A stretch of 24,136 bases of DNA from the NCBI GenBank assembly GCA_002493625.1, contig DKZK01000036.1, positions 1 through 24,136 on the forward strand. The letters are read 5' to 3'. The notes beneath the pieces were generated by a model. That model ran no database searches and was not told the origin of the DNA. It saw only the letters and a program-made list of their open reading frames with translations. Shown piece by piece: positions 23,583 to 24,136 of this stretch. The translations under genes were made by a program, and so were the position numbers. Source of the stretch: Lachnospiraceae bacterium UBA7076 (lineage in GTDB: Bacteria; Bacillota; Clostridia; Lachnospirales; Lachnospiraceae). Position 1 is the stretch's first letter; each line of letters begins with the position of its first letter.

Positions 23583-24008
23583 ATGAAAAAAATAAAATCT
23601 ACATTATTACTTTCTGCTACACTTTTAACACTTTCACTTGCGCTTGCAGGCTGCGGCGACGATCAGACAAGCAAGGACAACGCCGGGAGTAATGGTAATG
23701 GCACAACCCAGTCAGGAACCAACAATGGCAATGGCAATAACAACAATTCAGGCGGAGCTATGGATGATGCAAAGGACATCTTAGATGATGCTGAAAATAT
23801 GGGTGATGATGTTATTGACGGCGCTGAGGACATACTTGGCGGAGGCAACAATAACGGTAATGGAAACGGCGGCAGCGGTTCTAATGGCAACGGAAATAAT
23901 GGCAGCGGTTCTAATGGTAATGGAGCTAACGGTAACGGAACCAACGGCGGCGGAAGCGCTACAGGCAACGTAACAGGCGGCGGAAGCGCTGCAACAGGTG
24001 GAAGATAA
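23583..24008 (+). CDS. Gly/Asn-rich lipoprotein
   Basis: This 141-residue protein has a type II signal peptide: KK near the N-terminus, a hydrophobic core and the lipobox LAGC with Cys24, so it should be lipidated and anchored outside the cell membrane. The mature part has a low-complexity Asn/Gly/Ser region, a short acidic amphipathic segment (MDDAKDILDDAENMGDDV) and a long Gly/Asn/Ser tail made by DNA repeats. AAGGAG lies nine bases before the ATG. No catalytic domain is visible and the function is unknown; similar small Gly-rich lipoproteins are common in Lachnospiraceae. Confidence 0.82.
   Translation: MKKIKSTLLLSATLLTLSLALAGCGDDQTSKDNAGSNGNGTTQSGTNNGNGNNNNSGGAMDDAKDILDDAENMGDDVIDGAEDILGGGNNNGNGNGGSGSNGNGNNGSGSNGNGANGNGTNGGGSATGNVTGGGSAATGGR
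23841..23945 (+). repeat. Tandem GGNAAYGG-type minisatellite in the lipoprotein gene
   Basis: Units such as GGCAGCGGTTCTAATGG occur twice (23871-23887 and 23901-23917), with further GGTAATGGA/GGCAACGGA variants between them. They encode Asn-Gly-Ser repeats. The variable length is expected to change the spacer but not the frame, because units are in multiples of three. Confidence 0.65.
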
Positions 24009-24052
24009 CATCCACTTGTAACACCGTCTGAATACGTCAGCACTTAAAATGA

Positions 24053-24136
24053 GGCTGCCGCAATAAGGACTTGTTTTCTTAGTAACTATGCATTTTAAGC
24101 AAAGAAAAGCGAAAGTTAAGTAACACGTTGGAGCGT
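24053..24136. terminator. Left half of a family-B palindrome after the lipoprotein gene
   Basis: The arm GGCTGCCGCAATAAGG at 24053-24068 is complementary, with one mismatch, to 54-69 at the window start. The last 16 bases (24121-24136) are identical to bases 1-16. The element therefore looks cut in its central part by the window boundary. It would end transcription of the lipoprotein gene. Confidence 0.6.

Noticed and set aside
23663..24043. Minus-strand Pro/Leu-rich open frame of 126 codons.
   Set aside because: It is the complement of the Gly/Asn repeat of the lipoprotein gene. Its low complexity keeps the frame open, and it has no RBS.
1..24136. The window as a 24-kb plasmid, since its ends overlap.
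   Set aside because: It has no replication, partition or mobilisation genes and carries housekeeping genes (trpS, folC, folP). A repeat-induced closure is more likely.

Overview
The window looks like a chromosomal segment of a low-to-moderate GC gut Firmicute of the Lachnospiraceae type (Roseburia / Agathobacter-like). This rests on AAGGAG-type ribosome binding sites, near-consensus TTGACA/TATAAT promoters, the clostridial form of the ABC-F protein, the FolB-FolK fusion and the heterodimeric ABC exporter pair. The genus is inference. No rRNA, tRNA, CRISPR array, transposase or replication gene was seen.

Layout. Positions 77-2736 (minus strand) hold an ABC-F ATPase gene followed by trpS, read from a good promoter at 2814-2843. 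Back-to-back with it, at 2898-3410 (plus), is a type III toxin-antitoxin locus: a perfect consensus promoter, a tandem-repeat RNA antitoxin, a strong terminator, and a toxN gene that loses its C-terminal part at the foot of a bidirectional terminator. A small cysteine-rich gene (3417-3608, minus) shares that terminator. Positions 3912-8930 (plus) carry a four-gene cassette: a dual-FtsX ABC permease, its ATPase, an OmpR-type response regulator and a sensor kinase. This arrangement is typical of peptide-antibiotic sensing and resistance modules. It ends at a terminator shared with a heterodimeric ABC exporter operon (12755-8989, minus).

Positions 21612-12923 (minus) form one long, tightly spaced gene series: polysaccharide deacetylase, folC, an HD-domain hydrolase, folP, a folB-folK fusion, ppx and ppk. 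It is preceded by a consensus promoter, by four 11-bp-periodic TTTACA-like boxes resembling a PhoP-type binding site, and by a hairpin at the predicted 5' end of the transcript. It thus joins cell-wall editing, folate synthesis and polyphosphate turnover. Positions 21666-23436 hold two divergent genes of unknown function (a beta-rich protein with a coiled-coil tail and a cysteine-rich protein). A Gly/Asn-rich lipoprotein gene closes the window.

Two families of short palindromic intergenic elements recur. Family A has TAGGC(A/G)TTTG(C/T)GAAACT-like arms, with copies at 3828, 12834 and 18402. Family B has GGGGCTG(C/T)CGCAATAAGG-like arms that double as terminators, with copies or relatives at 3376, 8933, 12923 and in two halves at the window ends. 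The first and last 16 bases of the window are identical and fall inside the split family-B element. Joining them would produce a convergent lipoprotein/trpS pair around one terminator. This may mean a circularised or repeat-broken contig rather than a true small replicon.

The most notable items are the decaying or orphaned type III toxin-antitoxin locus, the family A palindromes, the PhoP-like box in front of the folate/polyphosphate operon, and a structured element of about 120 bp between folC and the HD gene.
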